From the NCBI GenBank assembly GCA_964534325.1, contig CAZHOR010000002.1:1-64000 (forward strand): a stretch of 64,000 nucleotides of DNA, written 5' to 3'. The notes beneath the pieces were generated by a model. That model did not search any database and was not told the origin of the DNA. It was given only the letters and a program-made list of their open reading frames with translations. Positions 1-8,694 of the stretch are shown here, one piece after another. Position 1 is the stretch's first letter, and each line of letters begins with the position of its first letter. This stretch comes from JdFR-22 sp964534325 (GTDB lineage Archaea > Halobacteriota > Archaeoglobi > Archaeoglobales > Archaeoglobaceae). A program made the position numbers and the translations under genes.

Positions 1-111
1 AATTAGCCTATCACTAGAAAATTAGATTGTGCCGCACTCGACAAAACACATTCACTATACCACAACAAAAAATATTGGAAAGTGTTTTAATGACTGCTCA
101 AATCCCCAGAA

Positions 112-681
112 TTAATCTTTTGTCCTATCCAGCAGCCAGTGGACATTTTCTGCAAAGTTTTCCACGGTTTTTATACCTTCTTCATCTCCACTTGCATCTC
201 TTTCTCCATCTGAACCGGCTACAGACACGTTCCAGTAGGTGGAGCCGGGCACTACAAACCCCTTGATAAAGAACCACAGTAAAAGCTGGGAGAATGTGGT
301 GTTGTGACCTGCCCGGCGAGCCACGGCAACAGGTCCACCGATCTTTCTGTAAAAGGGGTTGTCCTTGGCTGTAGAGAAGCCTGCTCTGGAAAGCAATGAC
401 CACAGTTTGGAGTGGGCGAAACCGAAGTGAACGGGAGAGCCAACGAGTATGGCATCCGCTTCCACCATTTTCTCCAGAACAGATTGCATATCATCCTCTT
501 GAATGCATTCACCCTTCTTTCTGCAGGTATAGCAAGCGTCACACGGTCTTATGTCGTAATCTCTAAGAGGTATAAGCTCTGTATCCACACCCTTATTTTC
601 AAGCATTTTTAGGGCTTTATTCAGCATGAATTCCGTGTTGGAGTTCTTTCTGGGGCTTCCTATGATCCCAATGGCTTTCAT
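112..681 (-). CDS. Iron-sulfur flavoprotein (Isf-type NADPH-dependent FMN reductase family)
   Basis: A 189-aa flavodoxin-fold protein. The N-terminus has the FMN-phosphate loop GSPRKNSNT (residues 8-16), then Cys47, Cys50, Cys53 and Cys59, a C-x2-C-x2-C-x5-C cluster. This is the compact [4Fe-4S] motif of Methanosarcina iron-sulfur flavoprotein, at the same residue numbers I recall for that family. The family accepts electrons from ferredoxin and is linked to oxidative-stress defence in anaerobes. The frame stays open upstream of 681, but the family start is MKAIG at 681. A TATA-like TTTAAA at 708-713 lies about 27 bp before it, so the mRNA is probably leaderless. It is divergent from the macro-domain gene. 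Seen: motif and fold. Inferred: the redox role. Confidence 0.85.
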   Translation of the reverse strand: MKAIGIIGSPRKNSNTEFMLNKALKMLENKGVDTELIPLRDYDIRPCDACYTCRKKGECIQEDDMQSVLEKMVEADAILVGSPVHFGFAHSKLWSLLSRAGFSTAKDNPFYRKIGGPVAVARRAGHNTTFSQLLLWFFIKGFVVPGSTYWNVSVAGSDGERDASGDEEGIKTVENFAENVHWLLDRTKD

Positions 682-769
682 GAGAAACAGGTTCTTCTCA
701 ACCCACTTTAAATTTTTCAGGGTGAGGCTACAAAAATCAGGGTGAAATAAAAAAATAGAATTAGGGGTT

Positions 770-1321
770 ATGGAGACTGGTTTTATGAAGAAGACGATGT
801 CCGGTGTGGAAGTTGAGTGCGTCAAAGGAGATATAGCCTCCCAGGAAGACTTTACTGCTGTGGTCAATGCTGCAAACGCCCAGTTGAGAATGGGTGGAGG
901 GGTAGCTGGAGCAATCCACCGGAAAGCCGGTCCCGGGCTTGAAGAAGAATGCGCTCCACTGGCGCCCATCAAACCCGGTGAAGCGGTCATCACCGGCGGG
1001 CATAATCTTCCCAACAGATACGTTATCCACTGTCTGGGACCCATACATGGGGTGAACAAACCGGAGGACAAACTGCTGGAAAGCTGTTACCGGGAAGCCC
1101 TCAAACTTGCAGAAGAATATAAAATAGATTCTATAGCTTTCCCCTCGATATCTACTGGTGCCTTCGGATTCCCCCTGGACGATGCGGCACGTATCGCCTT
1201 CAAAACAATAAAAGAAATGGTTTACCACTTGAAGCACGTTAAGAGGATTAGATTCGTCCTTTTCGATGACAGGGGTTTAGGAACTCATCAACAAGCCATG
1301 AACGATGTTCTGGGTGACTGA
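770..1321 (+). CDS. Macro domain protein (ADP-ribose-binding / deacetylase type)
   Basis: A 183-aa stand-alone macro domain. Diagnostic elements: GDIA near residue 20, VVNAAN (31-36) with the catalytic Asn, GGGVAGAIHRKAG (42-54), and PSISTGAFGFP, which contacts the distal ribose. Proteins with this set bind ADP-ribose and often hydrolyse O-acetyl-ADP-ribose or remove mono-ADP-ribose from aspartate and glutamate. It is divergent from the iron-sulfur flavoprotein with 88 bp between starts. The alternative start at Met6 is possible. The exact substrate cannot be told from sequence. Confidence 0.9.
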   Translation: METGFMKKTMSGVEVECVKGDIASQEDFTAVVNAANAQLRMGGGVAGAIHRKAGPGLEEECAPLAPIKPGEAVITGGHNLPNRYVIHCLGPIHGVNKPEDKLLESCYREALKLAEEYKIDSIAFPSISTGAFGFPLDDAARIAFKTIKEMVYHLKHVKRIRFVLFDDRGLGTHQQAMNDVLGD

Positions 1322-1366
1322 TTTCATAATAAATAATTTAATTATACTAATTAAATATTAATGCAA

Positions 1367-1744
1367 TTATTGTCGGCCAACGTACTTCTCCAGTTCCCCG
1401 AGGTCCTCTTCGATCCTTTTCAGCTCCTTTCTCTTGTTATCCACCAGGTCCTTTACTCTTTCCTTGAAATCGAGTGTGAGTTTATAGCTTTTAAGTGGTC
1501 TCCCCTTTCCTTTCTTTTTCAGCTCTCTTTCCTTGATCCATCCCCACTCTTTCAGCTCTTTCATTGCCAGACTTACTTCAGGTTGCCTCAAATCTGTAGC
1601 CCTCTCTATTTCGCTAGAGATTGCTTCACCAGACTTGGATAGAAAAACTACGACCCTTGCAATGTTTTTATTTAATCCTGCCTCAGATAATAATCTGATA
1701 ACCTTTTCCTCTCTGTCAGTCAACTCAGTCATGATATCACACAT
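1367..1744 (-). CDS. Winged-helix transcriptional regulator (archaeal HTH, TrmB/ArsR-like)
   Basis: A 125-aa DNA-binding protein. Residues about 8-90 form a winged helix, with the recognition segment around 'DLRQPEVSLAMKELKEWGWI' and a basic wing (KKKGKGRPLKSYKL). The C-terminal 35 residues are charged and probably a coiled-coil dimerisation helix. No ligand domain is present, so it looks like a one-domain archaeal repressor or activator. Start: ATG 1744 lies about 26 bp downstream (on the minus strand) of a TATATATA stretch near 1772-1780, so a leaderless transcript fits. ATG 1732 is the alternative. The target is unknown; it may be itself. Confidence 0.75.
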   Translation of the reverse strand: MCDIMTELTDREEKVIRLLSEAGLNKNIARVVVFLSKSGEAISSEIERATDLRQPEVSLAMKELKEWGWIKERELKKKGKGRPLKSYKLTLDFKERVKDLVDNKRKELKRIEEDLGELEKYVGRQ

Positions 1745-2007
1745 TTGTTTATATTTGTCGGAATACTTAGCTCTATATATAAATTATTTTACATTTCTAA
1801 TCAGCTATGGGGGTAGATAAAGGGGTTTAAACATTCAAACAGTTCAGTTCAAAGGTGAATTCAATTTATTTTTTCTTTAAATGTTTTGAAGTGAGTGAGA
1901 TCCTGTGACGTCAAATATGAACAGTTTTCAATTATCAAGTTTACATCATTGTAAAAATAAAAGGGTTTTAAGTATGTGGTTGTATAATTATCATACAGGT
2001 GTTAAAA

Positions 2008-2199
2008 ATGGCACAAATAGTTCATGCCCAGACTGTACTGAATGAGGACACACTTAAAGAACTGAAAAAGAAGACTGGGGAAAACGCGACCAAAGATGCG
2101 ATCACTACTGCAGTTGATCATTATTTAAGATGCTCCTATACTAATGAAGAGCCTCTGGAAGGGAAACTTGAAGAGATAATGAAAAGCAGAAGAAAATAG
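2008..2199 (+). CDS. Small conserved archaeal protein (DUF5371-like, RHH-like)
   Basis: A 63-aa protein beginning MAQIVHAQT. It resembles, as I recall it, the short DUF5371 family of methanogens: a beta strand, a helix with 'LKELKKKTGE', then 'TKDAITTAVDHYL', which looks like the ribbon-helix-helix pattern of small dimeric DNA-binding proteins. Start ATG 2008 was chosen because AGGTG sits just upstream (1997-2001); the in-frame GTG at 1999 overlaps that motif. Function unknown. A DNA-binding or antitoxin-like role is an inference from the fold pattern only. Confidence 0.6.
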   Translation: MAQIVHAQTVLNEDTLKELKKKTGENATKDAITTAVDHYLRCSYTNEEPLEGKLEEIMKSRRK

Positions 2200-2360
2200 T
2201 GATTTTTAGGTAATTAAGAGTTCAAATCAGTTTCAAATCAAATCGATTTCAAAAAGCTCATATCTCTAATAACCAAACTTATATAATTATATTTTATATC
2301 ATCTAATTTTTGGTTAAAAACCGCTAATTTTTTCTATATAAATCAACTGAGAAACCGGTT

Positions 2361-2933
2361 ATGGTTGGTCTTTTTGAGCTTGACGACAAAGATAAGGTCA
2401 TACTCGAAATACTGGAGGATGACCCGGAAACTTCTCAAGATAAAATCGCTAAACTGGCAGGTCTTTCCCAACCCTCTGTTGGAGCCAGGGTCAAGAAGAT
2501 GAAGGATATGGGGATCATAAACCATACTTACGGGGTCAATATTAAAGACCCTGGTCTCTACATCCTGAAAGCAGATGTGAAATGCAGACAACCCCGGGAC
2601 CTGCTGAAGCTCTTTGACGGATGTCCATTCTTCCTCAACGGTTTTATTGTAGCCGGTAACAGGAATCTCACTTTGCTCTTCATCTGTGAAGACCTCTCTA
2701 CTCTGGAAGCGATCATTGACCAGCACGTAAGACCCAGTCCCGATGTGCACGACATCGATGTGGGTATCGTGGTCAGGTCCGAGAGGAATACGGTCGTACC
2801 CATGAGGATCAGAGTGGAGCACGCTGATGAGGCACCATGTGGTTCTGATTGTGGAGATTGCGATTACTGGAGCAGCGAAGTATGTCTGGGTTGCCCGGTT
2901 ACAGGGCATTATAGGGGCAAGATCTGGAAGTGA
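2361..2933 (+). CDS. Lrp/AsnC-family regulator with C-terminal cysteine cluster
   Basis: A 190-aa protein. Residues 5-55 are an AsnC-type winged HTH (DDKDKVILEILEDDPETSQ..., SQPSVGARVKKM). Residues 60-150 are a RAM-like alpha/beta domain. After the usual end of Lrp proteins there is an extra tail of about 35 residues with Cys160, Cys164, Cys167, Cys175 and Cys178, spaced like a zinc or Fe-S site. Cys75, Cys88 and Cys109 are also present. Archaeal Lrp proteins with metal-binding C-terminal extensions are known; this spacing differs from the TRASH finger as I remember it. The upstream region is AT-rich with TTATATAATTATATTTTATAT (2279-2299). It probably senses metal or redox state (inference). 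Confidence 0.8.
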   Translation: MVGLFELDDKDKVILEILEDDPETSQDKIAKLAGLSQPSVGARVKKMKDMGIINHTYGVNIKDPGLYILKADVKCRQPRDLLKLFDGCPFFLNGFIVAGNRNLTLLFICEDLSTLEAIIDQHVRPSPDVHDIDVGIVVRSERNTVVPMRIRVEHADEAPCGSDCGDCDYWSSEVCLGCPVTGHYRGKIWK

Positions 2934-3148
2934 TGCACCTAACCCTGGTTTCATTTGATAACAGTCACAATGGATAATTATTAAATGAAATTATTGCTTC
3001 TCCTGAATAATTAGTTGATTTTCCAGTTGGTTCCATTTATTCGGATTACACAAGTATAAATTTATAAACCAGTATGACTAATATTGTTTAACTGGAACGG
3101 GTCTTAAGGGTAAAGGTGCGTAATAGGTGTAATAGGTGTGTAACCACC

Positions 3149-3709
3149 ATGACTGGTTGGGATGTGTGTGTCATTGGAATCGATTTGAACAGGAGAGAAG
3201 TTCAGGATTTGATCAATGAGGATTTCTTAAGGGATTTTGATAAAGAATACGAAGTCATTGGCTACAATTACCGGGACAGATACAGTTACACCGCATTCCT
3301 CAAGATAAGGAGGATCAAGGGTTTTGAAGAGGTTATAGAGGAGTCTGTAAACGATATAATATCCAAACCACTTAGAGAGGACCTGCTCATCGAGGACATG
3401 AAAGACAATCTCAACAGGATGCCCCACACCTTCAAAGTCAAACCAGTAGCATTTAAGGACGTTAAAAAAGGCGAGGAGTGGACCTTAGCCGAGTTCAGCC
3501 AGATCAGGGACTACGTGCTGGCGTGGAAGGAGCTGGCAAAAATAATATTCTACTTCATTCAGCTGGGTGAAGGAGAAGACCTCCTCCACTACCTGTGGAG
3601 AGAACATCCAGCAATTTTCAGCGAGATCCAGTCCAGAAAGGAGTTCCTCAAAGATACAATACTGGCAGAGTTCGTGAACGTTCTGGAAAGATTTGAAGAA
3701 GAACTGTAA
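3149..3709 (+). CDS. Uncharacterised archaeal protein
   Basis: A 186-aa soluble protein that I do not recognise. It is charged and helical, with no cysteine motif, signal peptide or membrane segment. The N-terminal half looks alpha/beta (VCVIGIDLNRREVQDL) and the C-terminal 70 residues are helical with many Trp, Phe and Glu. Start: ATG 3149 follows AGGTGTG. A GTG at 3116 in the same frame would add 11 residues rich in Cys and Arg. A TATA box TTTATAAA is at 3060-3067. It stands alone, convergent with the Hsp20 gene. Confidence 0.7.
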   Translation: MTGWDVCVIGIDLNRREVQDLINEDFLRDFDKEYEVIGYNYRDRYSYTAFLKIRRIKGFEEVIEESVNDIISKPLREDLLIEDMKDNLNRMPHTFKVKPVAFKDVKKGEEWTLAEFSQIRDYVLAWKELAKIIFYFIQLGEGEDLLHYLWREHPAIFSEIQSRKEFLKDTILAEFVNVLERFEEEL

Positions 3710-3757
3710 CCAATCACTTACTTTATTTTACTAATACCGCAATATTCTTCTACTGCG

Positions 3758-4252
3758 CTATTCTCTGTTCTTATCCCTATTTATTACTTCGAATTTCAGG
3801 GTTAGTACTCCGTTCCGGTAGTCCGTTTCCACCGGGTCTTCTCTAACCTTTTGGGGTAGTTTGATGTCCTTAAAATATCTTCCAGCTTCTATTTTCAGTT
3901 TACCATCTTCCAGATACACGTTTATGTCATCTTTTTCTACCCCGGGCAGTCCTGCGACTATTGTTATTTCTTCTTGGCCCTCAAATATATCTACCAGCAC
4001 TTCCCTGCCCAGTCCCACATTCTGGGTTCTGGAGCGGGTCTTTGCCTTTAATTTATCCACAGAATCGGTTTCCCCTTTACTTCTCTCCCATAACTCTTCA
4101 AGACCATCAAAGGTCTTTTCCATGGTCTTCTCCACTCGAGCACTATCCTCCATCAGGCCTTTATAAAATTCTCTTTCTGCCTGGGCTAACGTTCTAGCCA
4201 CCTTCCTTACTATCTTATCCATCAAACCGTCAGAAGGACCAGTATTGCTCAT
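3758..4252 (-). CDS. Hsp20/alpha-crystallin family small heat-shock protein
   Basis: A 164-aa protein. Residues 80-160 form the alpha-crystallin domain: IFEGQEEITIVAGLPGVEKDDINVYLEDGKLKIEA, then VRE...VETDYRNGVLTLKF, including the GVL signature. The first 75 residues are a helical, charged N-terminal arm that is longer than usual. There is no clear C-terminal IxI motif, and the protein ends in NRDKNRE. Small heat-shock proteins hold unfolding proteins as oligomers; the missing IxI could change assembly. Some archaeal gas-vesicle GvpH proteins look similar, but no gvp genes are near. AGGTG lies before the ATG, and an AT-rich promoter sits around 4315-4335. Confidence 0.88.
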   Translation of the reverse strand: MSNTGPSDGLMDKIVRKVARTLAQAEREFYKGLMEDSARVEKTMEKTFDGLEELWERSKGETDSVDKLKAKTRSRTQNVGLGREVLVDIFEGQEEITIVAGLPGVEKDDINVYLEDGKLKIEAGRYFKDIKLPQKVREDPVETDYRNGVLTLKFEVINRDKNRE

Positions 4253-4399
4253 ATATCACACCTTAAAAGACCTCTAAAGGGCCTTGAACGGTACAGTATC
4301 AAGTACAACTTAGGTCTCTTAAATTTATTACTCTTTCCAAAAAATGTAGATGTGGATTTGTAGTGTGGACTTGAATATCATTATGATTAGCCCTGTTGG

Positions 4400-4888
4400 T
4401 CAGGCGAAATAGCCCAGGTTTTCCTTTTCGAAATCCTTTACCAGCTCGATCTCTGTTAGACCGTTAGGTCCTGCTAACCCGGTGAAGGAGAAATAGTGTC
4501 CTATACCGTGCACAGCCATAACGGTGGAAGGGTGGTTTTCTCCCAGAGCCTCTTTGCATATGGCGTGTGTGAGGGATTGGGTTTTTTGCTCATCTATGAG
4601 ACCTAAAGAGTGTATATACTCGTGAAGCAGTATATGGAATAAGTAGGCGTTTTTCATTTCTTTGTCGCTGGTCCTTTTAACCTCGTTAAGCAATATTCTG
4701 TTTATCAGTATAAAGTTGGAGCCTACCTGATACATTGCCCCAATGTGAGCCGGTAAGTCTGACAGACCAAGAATGAGGCCAGCTCTTCTCCTGCCTATAG
4801 ATTTTTCCACCACTTCTTTGACTATTTCGAATATATCGCAGTAATCATCACATTGATTTAATCTATTAATATAATCTTCATGGTTCAT
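4400..4888 (-). CDS. Putative HExxH zinc metallopeptidase
   Basis: A 162-aa protein with HEYIH (His89, Glu90, His93) inside the helix 'LFHILLHEYIHSLG', the zinc-binding and catalytic motif of zincin peptidases. The conserved Gly after the motif and a further segment with HGIGHYF could supply the third ligand. There is no signal peptide, so it is probably cytoplasmic. A TTTAAATAAT element about 30 bp upstream of the ATG suggests a leaderless mRNA. I do not recognise the specific family; similar small HExxH proteins occur in methanogens. Peptidase activity is predicted, the substrate is unknown. Confidence 0.7.
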   Translation of the reverse strand: MNHEDYINRLNQCDDYCDIFEIVKEVVEKSIGRRRAGLILGLSDLPAHIGAMYQVGSNFILINRILLNEVKRTSDKEMKNAYLFHILLHEYIHSLGLIDEQKTQSLTHAICKEALGENHPSTVMAVHGIGHYFSFTGLAGPNGLTEIELVKDFEKENLGYFA

Positions 4889-5023
4889 TATAAATCAAAA
4901 GTGTTAACCGATTATTTAAATATTATCTCGGGTTCAATTAGGAAGATGACCATAATTAATTTAAAATAGTTGAGCATTCATAAATAGCTTATAAACCACC
5001 GTTCTTCTTGAAGTAATACTCCC

Positions 5024-5209
5024 TTAATCCTCCTTGGTCAGACTGGCCGTCCTGACTATCCATAAGGCAATCAAAATAAGGCCAAATATGCGAACAGAAA
5101 GTACATACGTTGTTTCAGCAGAACAGAAAGTGTAGCAGGGTATGATCCATAAAAGGATTATAGCCACACTCACTACCAGTATTAACTCCACCAGCAATCT
5201 CCTGTACAT
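5024..5209 (-). CDS. Small two-helix membrane protein
   Basis: A 61-aa protein with two hydrophobic segments (about residues 5-27 and 34-56) separated by a short loop with two cysteines (PCYTFCS), and a charged C-terminus TKED. A good Shine-Dalgarno AGGAGAC lies six bases before the ATG, which argues that this is real. Function unknown. It is divergent from the lipoprotein gene at 5336. Confidence 0.6.
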   Translation of the reverse strand: MYRRLLVELILVVSVAIILLWIIPCYTFCSAETTYVLSVRIFGLILIALWIVRTASLTKED

Positions 5210-5288
5210 AACTGGTCTCCTCTTAACTCCAATCGTGTTTATTGAGCTATATAGTTTGCCTGCACACTACAACAAAATTTATAAAAAT

Positions 5289-5318
5289 TAACTAATTAAA
5301 TACCTATATAGTTAGTTA
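5289..5318. promoter_or_regulatory. Promoter of the beta-propeller gene with an inverted repeat
   Basis: TAACTAA (5289-5295) and TTAGTTA (5312-5318) form a 7-bp inverted repeat with a 16-bp spacer that contains CTATATAG (5304-5311), about 26 bp ahead of the ATG at 5336. A second TATA-like ATTTATAAAAAT lies near 5278. A protein bound to the arms would cover the TATA element. Seen directly: the repeat. Regulation is an inference. Confidence 0.45.
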
Positions 5319-5335
5319 TTCACATATAGTAGCAT

Positions 5336-7249
5336 ATGAAGAAATTTATCCTGTTGGCCATAGTAATGGCAATTTTCATAGCGGGTTGTGTTCAAACCAA
5401 CCCTGAAAATGGGCCAGAACCAGAGGCAGAGGAAAAAGGCAATTTCACCACCTTCAAATCCGTAGAAGATGTTAGAGAATACCTCCAGTCCGCAGAAGTC
5501 TCTAACGGCTACTGGGGCGAGTTCGGGGTCACTCCCATGCGCGAAGTAGCTTTAGATATGTCGGTTCGAGAGGGAGGTATGCCAGTAGGGGCTACAGATG
5601 CCCCAAAAACGGGTGAATCTGCTGGAGCGCCTTCACCATCCTCTACCCCATCCAGGGTCTCCGAGACTAATGTACAGGTTATGGGGATAGATGAGCCAGA
5701 CATAGTGAAGACAGATGGAGAGAACATCTACTTCTCACATCAGTGGAAATACTACCCCTTCTTAAGGGAAGCCTGCCCGGAGTGCAGAGAGCAGGAGACC
5801 AAGGTTATCAGGGCATTCCCACCAGAGTCTCTGGAGATAAAGGACGAGATAGACAAGAGCGGTGACCTCCTTTTGAGCGATAATAATCTGATAGTTATAG
5901 GTTACGACGAGATCATCGGATACAACGTCACCGAAGCGAAAAAGGTGTGGGATATTGACTTGAACAGTAGTCTGGTAACAGCCAGGCTCTATAACCAGAG
6001 CATATACCTGATCACTCAGAACAGGATAAACAATTATGAGCCCTGTCCCATCAGACCCCTCACCACCGCCAAAGGCCCAGTGGAGATCAGGTGTCAGGAT
6101 ATCTATCACCCCATCCAACCTGCTCCCGTGGATGTGACCTACAACGTAATGAAGTTGAACCCTCAAACCGGTGAAATCGAGGAAGCAACATCATTTATGG
6201 GCACTTCTGGTTCTTCCGTGGTCTACATGTCCACCAACGCCATCTACATCACCTATTCACACTACGAAGATATGGTGGAATTCACCTACAACTTCTTCCA
6301 GGAGAACGATGACCTCCTCCCCCCAAGAGTTATGGAAAAGATAGAGAGGCTTAAAGACTACAACATAAGCAACAGAGCAAAAATGGTGGAGCTTGACGTC
6401 ATACTGGATCAATATTCCAGCTCACTCAGTGAAGAAGAGAGAATAAAGTTCAGGAACAACTACCACAATAAGATGGAGGATTACAGAGAAGAGCACAAGA
6501 GAGATTTGGAGAAAACGGGAATAGCCAGGGTAGGTCTGGATTTAGAGTTGAAAGCCAGCGGCAAAGTTCCGGGCAGAGTCCTCAACCAGTTCTCTCTTGA
6601 CGAATACCACGACCATCTGAGGATCGCTACTACAGTAGGAAGATTTTCTGAGGCAACAAACGACCTTTATGTTCTGGATGAGGAGCTGGATATTGTAGGT
6701 TCTGTCAAGGATTACGGAGAAGAGGAGAGGATATACGCTGTAAGGTTCTTGGGTGATACGGGATATATCGTGACATTTAGGGAGACGGACCCCTTCTTTG
6801 TGGTGGACCTCTCCGACCCTCAAAATCCTGAGATAAAAGGAGAGCTCAAGATACCCGGATATTCATCGTATCTGCATCCCATAGATGAAGACAGAATACT
6901 GGGGCTCGGTAAGGAGGATCAGGACGTCAAGATCTCTCTGTTCGATGTTTCCAACCCATCAGACCCGCAGGAGATGGACAAATACATTCTTGACGAGCAC
7001 TGGTCGGATGTGCTGCAAACCCATCATGCATTCCTTCTGGACAAGAAGCACGGAGTGTTCTTCTTGCCTGCTGGCAGCAACGGCTATGTCTTCTCCTACG
7101 ATGAGGAACTGAAAATGGAGAAGGCCGTTAACACTCAGGCAGTCAGAGCAGTTTACATGGATGACTACCTGTATATCATTGGTGCTGAAATAGTGGTCTT
7201 TGACGAGAACACATGGGAAAAAGTAAATGAACTTGACGTCAACTCCTGA
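5336..7249 (+). CDS. Secreted lipoprotein with C-terminal beta-propeller (COG4880 type)
   Basis: A 637-aa protein with a lipoprotein signal peptide: hydrophobic residues 3-16, then the lipobox IAGC with Cys18. A low-complexity Pro/Ser linker (about 85-110) leads into the family hallmark NVQVMGIDEPDIVKTDGENIYF, then repeated blades to the C-terminus (VYMSTNAIYITY, LRIATTVG, AVRFLGDTGYIVTF, HAFLLDKKHGVFFLPAG, AVYMDDYLYIIG). COG4880 proteins are archaeal and bacterial secreted propellers of unknown biochemical role. It is exported and probably lipid-anchored outside the membrane. The 2-bp gap to archease suggests co-transcription, but the functions seem unrelated. Confidence 0.85.
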   Translation: MKKFILLAIVMAIFIAGCVQTNPENGPEPEAEEKGNFTTFKSVEDVREYLQSAEVSNGYWGEFGVTPMREVALDMSVREGGMPVGATDAPKTGESAGAPSPSSTPSRVSETNVQVMGIDEPDIVKTDGENIYFSHQWKYYPFLREACPECREQETKVIRAFPPESLEIKDEIDKSGDLLLSDNNLIVIGYDEIIGYNVTEAKKVWDIDLNSSLVTARLYNQSIYLITQNRINNYEPCPIRPLTTAKGPVEIRCQDIYHPIQPAPVDVTYNVMKLNPQTGEIEEATSFMGTSGSSVVYMSTNAIYITYSHYEDMVEFTYNFFQENDDLLPPRVMEKIERLKDYNISNRAKMVELDVILDQYSSSLSEEERIKFRNNYHNKMEDYREEHKRDLEKTGIARVGLDLELKASGKVPGRVLNQFSLDEYHDHLRIATTVGRFSEATNDLYVLDEELDIVGSVKDYGEEERIYAVRFLGDTGYIVTFRETDPFFVVDLSDPQNPEIKGELKIPGYSSYLHPIDEDRILGLGKEDQDVKISLFDVSNPSDPQEMDKYILDEHWSDVLQTHHAFLLDKKHGVFFLPAGSNGYVFSYDEELKMEKAVNTQAVRAVYMDDYLYIIGAEIVVFDENTWEKVNELDVNS

Positions 7250-7251
7250 AC

Positions 7252-7659
7252 ATGGGTTACAGGTTTGTTGAGCACACCGCAGACATAGCCTTCGAGGTCC
7301 ATGGAGAATCACTTACTGATCTGCTAAGAAGCGCTACATTCGCCTTCAATGAAGCTTTCACCTATCCACAAGAGCTCGAAACAACCAGAGAAGAGACAGT
7401 TGAGGTAGAAACCGATGGCCCGGACTATCTCCTGCATAAATGGCTCAATGAATTACTTTTTTTATTTGACACCCATTTTTTTGCCGCAAAGGAAGTGGAA
7501 CTGCAGGTTGACGAAAAAGAGTTCCATGCAAAAGGTGTTCTAAAAGGGGGCACCATCAATCCTCAACTGGTGAAGGTGGAGCCCAAGGCCATAACCCTCC
7601 ACAATTTCAAAGTGGAAAAACTTGACGGGTGGTACGCCTTCGTGGTCATTGATATTTAG
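7252..7659 (+). CDS. Archease, activator of the RtcB tRNA ligase
   Basis: A 135-aa protein typical of archease: GYRFVEHTADIAFEVHG at the N-terminus with the conserved His and Asp of the metal site, 'LHKWLNELLFLFDT' in the middle, and the C-terminal 'KAITLHNFKVEK..GWYAFVVIDI' that ends family members. Archease speeds guanylylation and turnover of the RtcB ligase, which seals tRNA exons after intron removal. RtcB itself is not in the window. The start follows the propeller stop directly. Confidence 0.95.
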   Translation: MGYRFVEHTADIAFEVHGESLTDLLRSATFAFNEAFTYPQELETTREETVEVETDGPDYLLHKWLNELLFLFDTHFFAAKEVELQVDEKEFHAKGVLKGGTINPQLVKVEPKAITLHNFKVEKLDGWYAFVVIDI

Positions 7660-7661
7660 AT

Positions 7662-8618
7662 TTATATTTCCATAGGATTCTTAGAAGGTTTGATCTCTTC
7701 GGCCTTGATCAAATTGGTCAAGAGGGTATTATAGGGAGTTTCCACACCATATTTTTCTCCATATTCTGATATTGCTCCGTTCAAAGCGTCAATTTCTGTA
7801 GATCTTCCTCTTTTAATATCCTGGAGCATAGAAGCGTGATGTTCGGCTGTAGCAGGAACCAGTTTGGAGTAGAACAGGTCTTTATATTCCCCTGCCGTAG
7901 GGGGTTCAAATCCCACCTTCATTTCACCGCCAACCCGATAAATTTCCTCAATGACTTTATCCATGATCTCTATGGTGTATTCATTCTCCGCCAGAAAACC
8001 ATATGGAACGCTTAGAATGGTCGCCAGCGGGTTGAGAGCGCAGTTGTACAGGGCTTTGGCCCATAGATGCTTTTCAATGCTGGTAGATAATCTGGCTGGC
8101 AGTCCAGCTCTACTGAAGATATCGGACATTTCTTTTATGATGGGGGCAGGTACACTACCAACAGTCCCTAGAACGATTTCGTCCGCGCTTACGGTGACCT
8201 TCACCACACCCGGCTCAATTTCCACCCCAAAGATCACCCTTCCGGTGATCAGTTTATCTTGAGGAATATAATTCAGCAGCTTTTCAGCATTTCCCAGGCC
8301 GTTCTGGAGATGCATCACCATAGTGTCCTCTTTGATTAGTTCACTGACCTCTTTTCCTGCTTTTTCAGTATCATAAGATTTCACGGTTATCAATATGAGG
8401 TCAAAACCCGGTTCGGCAGGGATTTGAGAGAACTCAGTATAAGTATCAATATCATCCACGAGATGCTCTCCCCATATCCCGGTAATGTACAGACCGATCT
8501 CCCTGACTTTTCCCATATGCCAAGACCTACCCAAAAAAGATACCTTGTGCCCACCATTGGCCAGAAAGCCGCCGATGACCGATCCAATAGCTCCTGCTCC
8601 ATATACCAGTACTTTCAT
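7662..8618 (-). CDS. panE: 2-dehydropantoate 2-reductase (ketopantoate reductase)
   Basis: A 318-aa NADPH enzyme of pantothenate and coenzyme A synthesis that reduces 2-dehydropantoate to pantoate. The Rossmann loop VYGAGAIGSVIGGFLA opens the protein. 'VKSYDT', 'LQNGLGN' and the C-terminal-domain helix 'KHLWAKALYNCALNPL' carry the family's catalytic Lys and Asn region. Start 8618 has GGGGAG about 9 bases upstream; the frame is open to 8657, but the extra 13 residues precede the Rossmann strand and lack a signal. It is convergent with archease (2 bp apart). Confidence 0.9.
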   Translation of the reverse strand: MKVLVYGAGAIGSVIGGFLANGGHKVSFLGRSWHMGKVREIGLYITGIWGEHLVDDIDTYTEFSQIPAEPGFDLILITVKSYDTEKAGKEVSELIKEDTMVMHLQNGLGNAEKLLNYIPQDKLITGRVIFGVEIEPGVVKVTVSADEIVLGTVGSVPAPIIKEMSDIFSRAGLPARLSTSIEKHLWAKALYNCALNPLATILSVPYGFLAENEYTIEIMDKVIEEIYRVGGEMKVGFEPPTAGEYKDLFYSKLVPATAEHHASMLQDIKRGRSTEIDALNGAISEYGEKYGVETPYNTLLTNLIKAEEIKPSKNPMEI

Positions 8619-8694
8619 TACGCTCTCCCCTAAGTAGCAATGCTGGATAACTCCCATTGAAAAAACATTTAAAATTTTGGCTCATAGGAGAAGT

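Noticed and set aside
682..1071. N-terminal extension of the iron-sulfur flavoprotein
   Set aside because: The extra 130 codons lie antisense to the macro-domain gene and precede the conserved flavodoxin start; it is a shadow frame.
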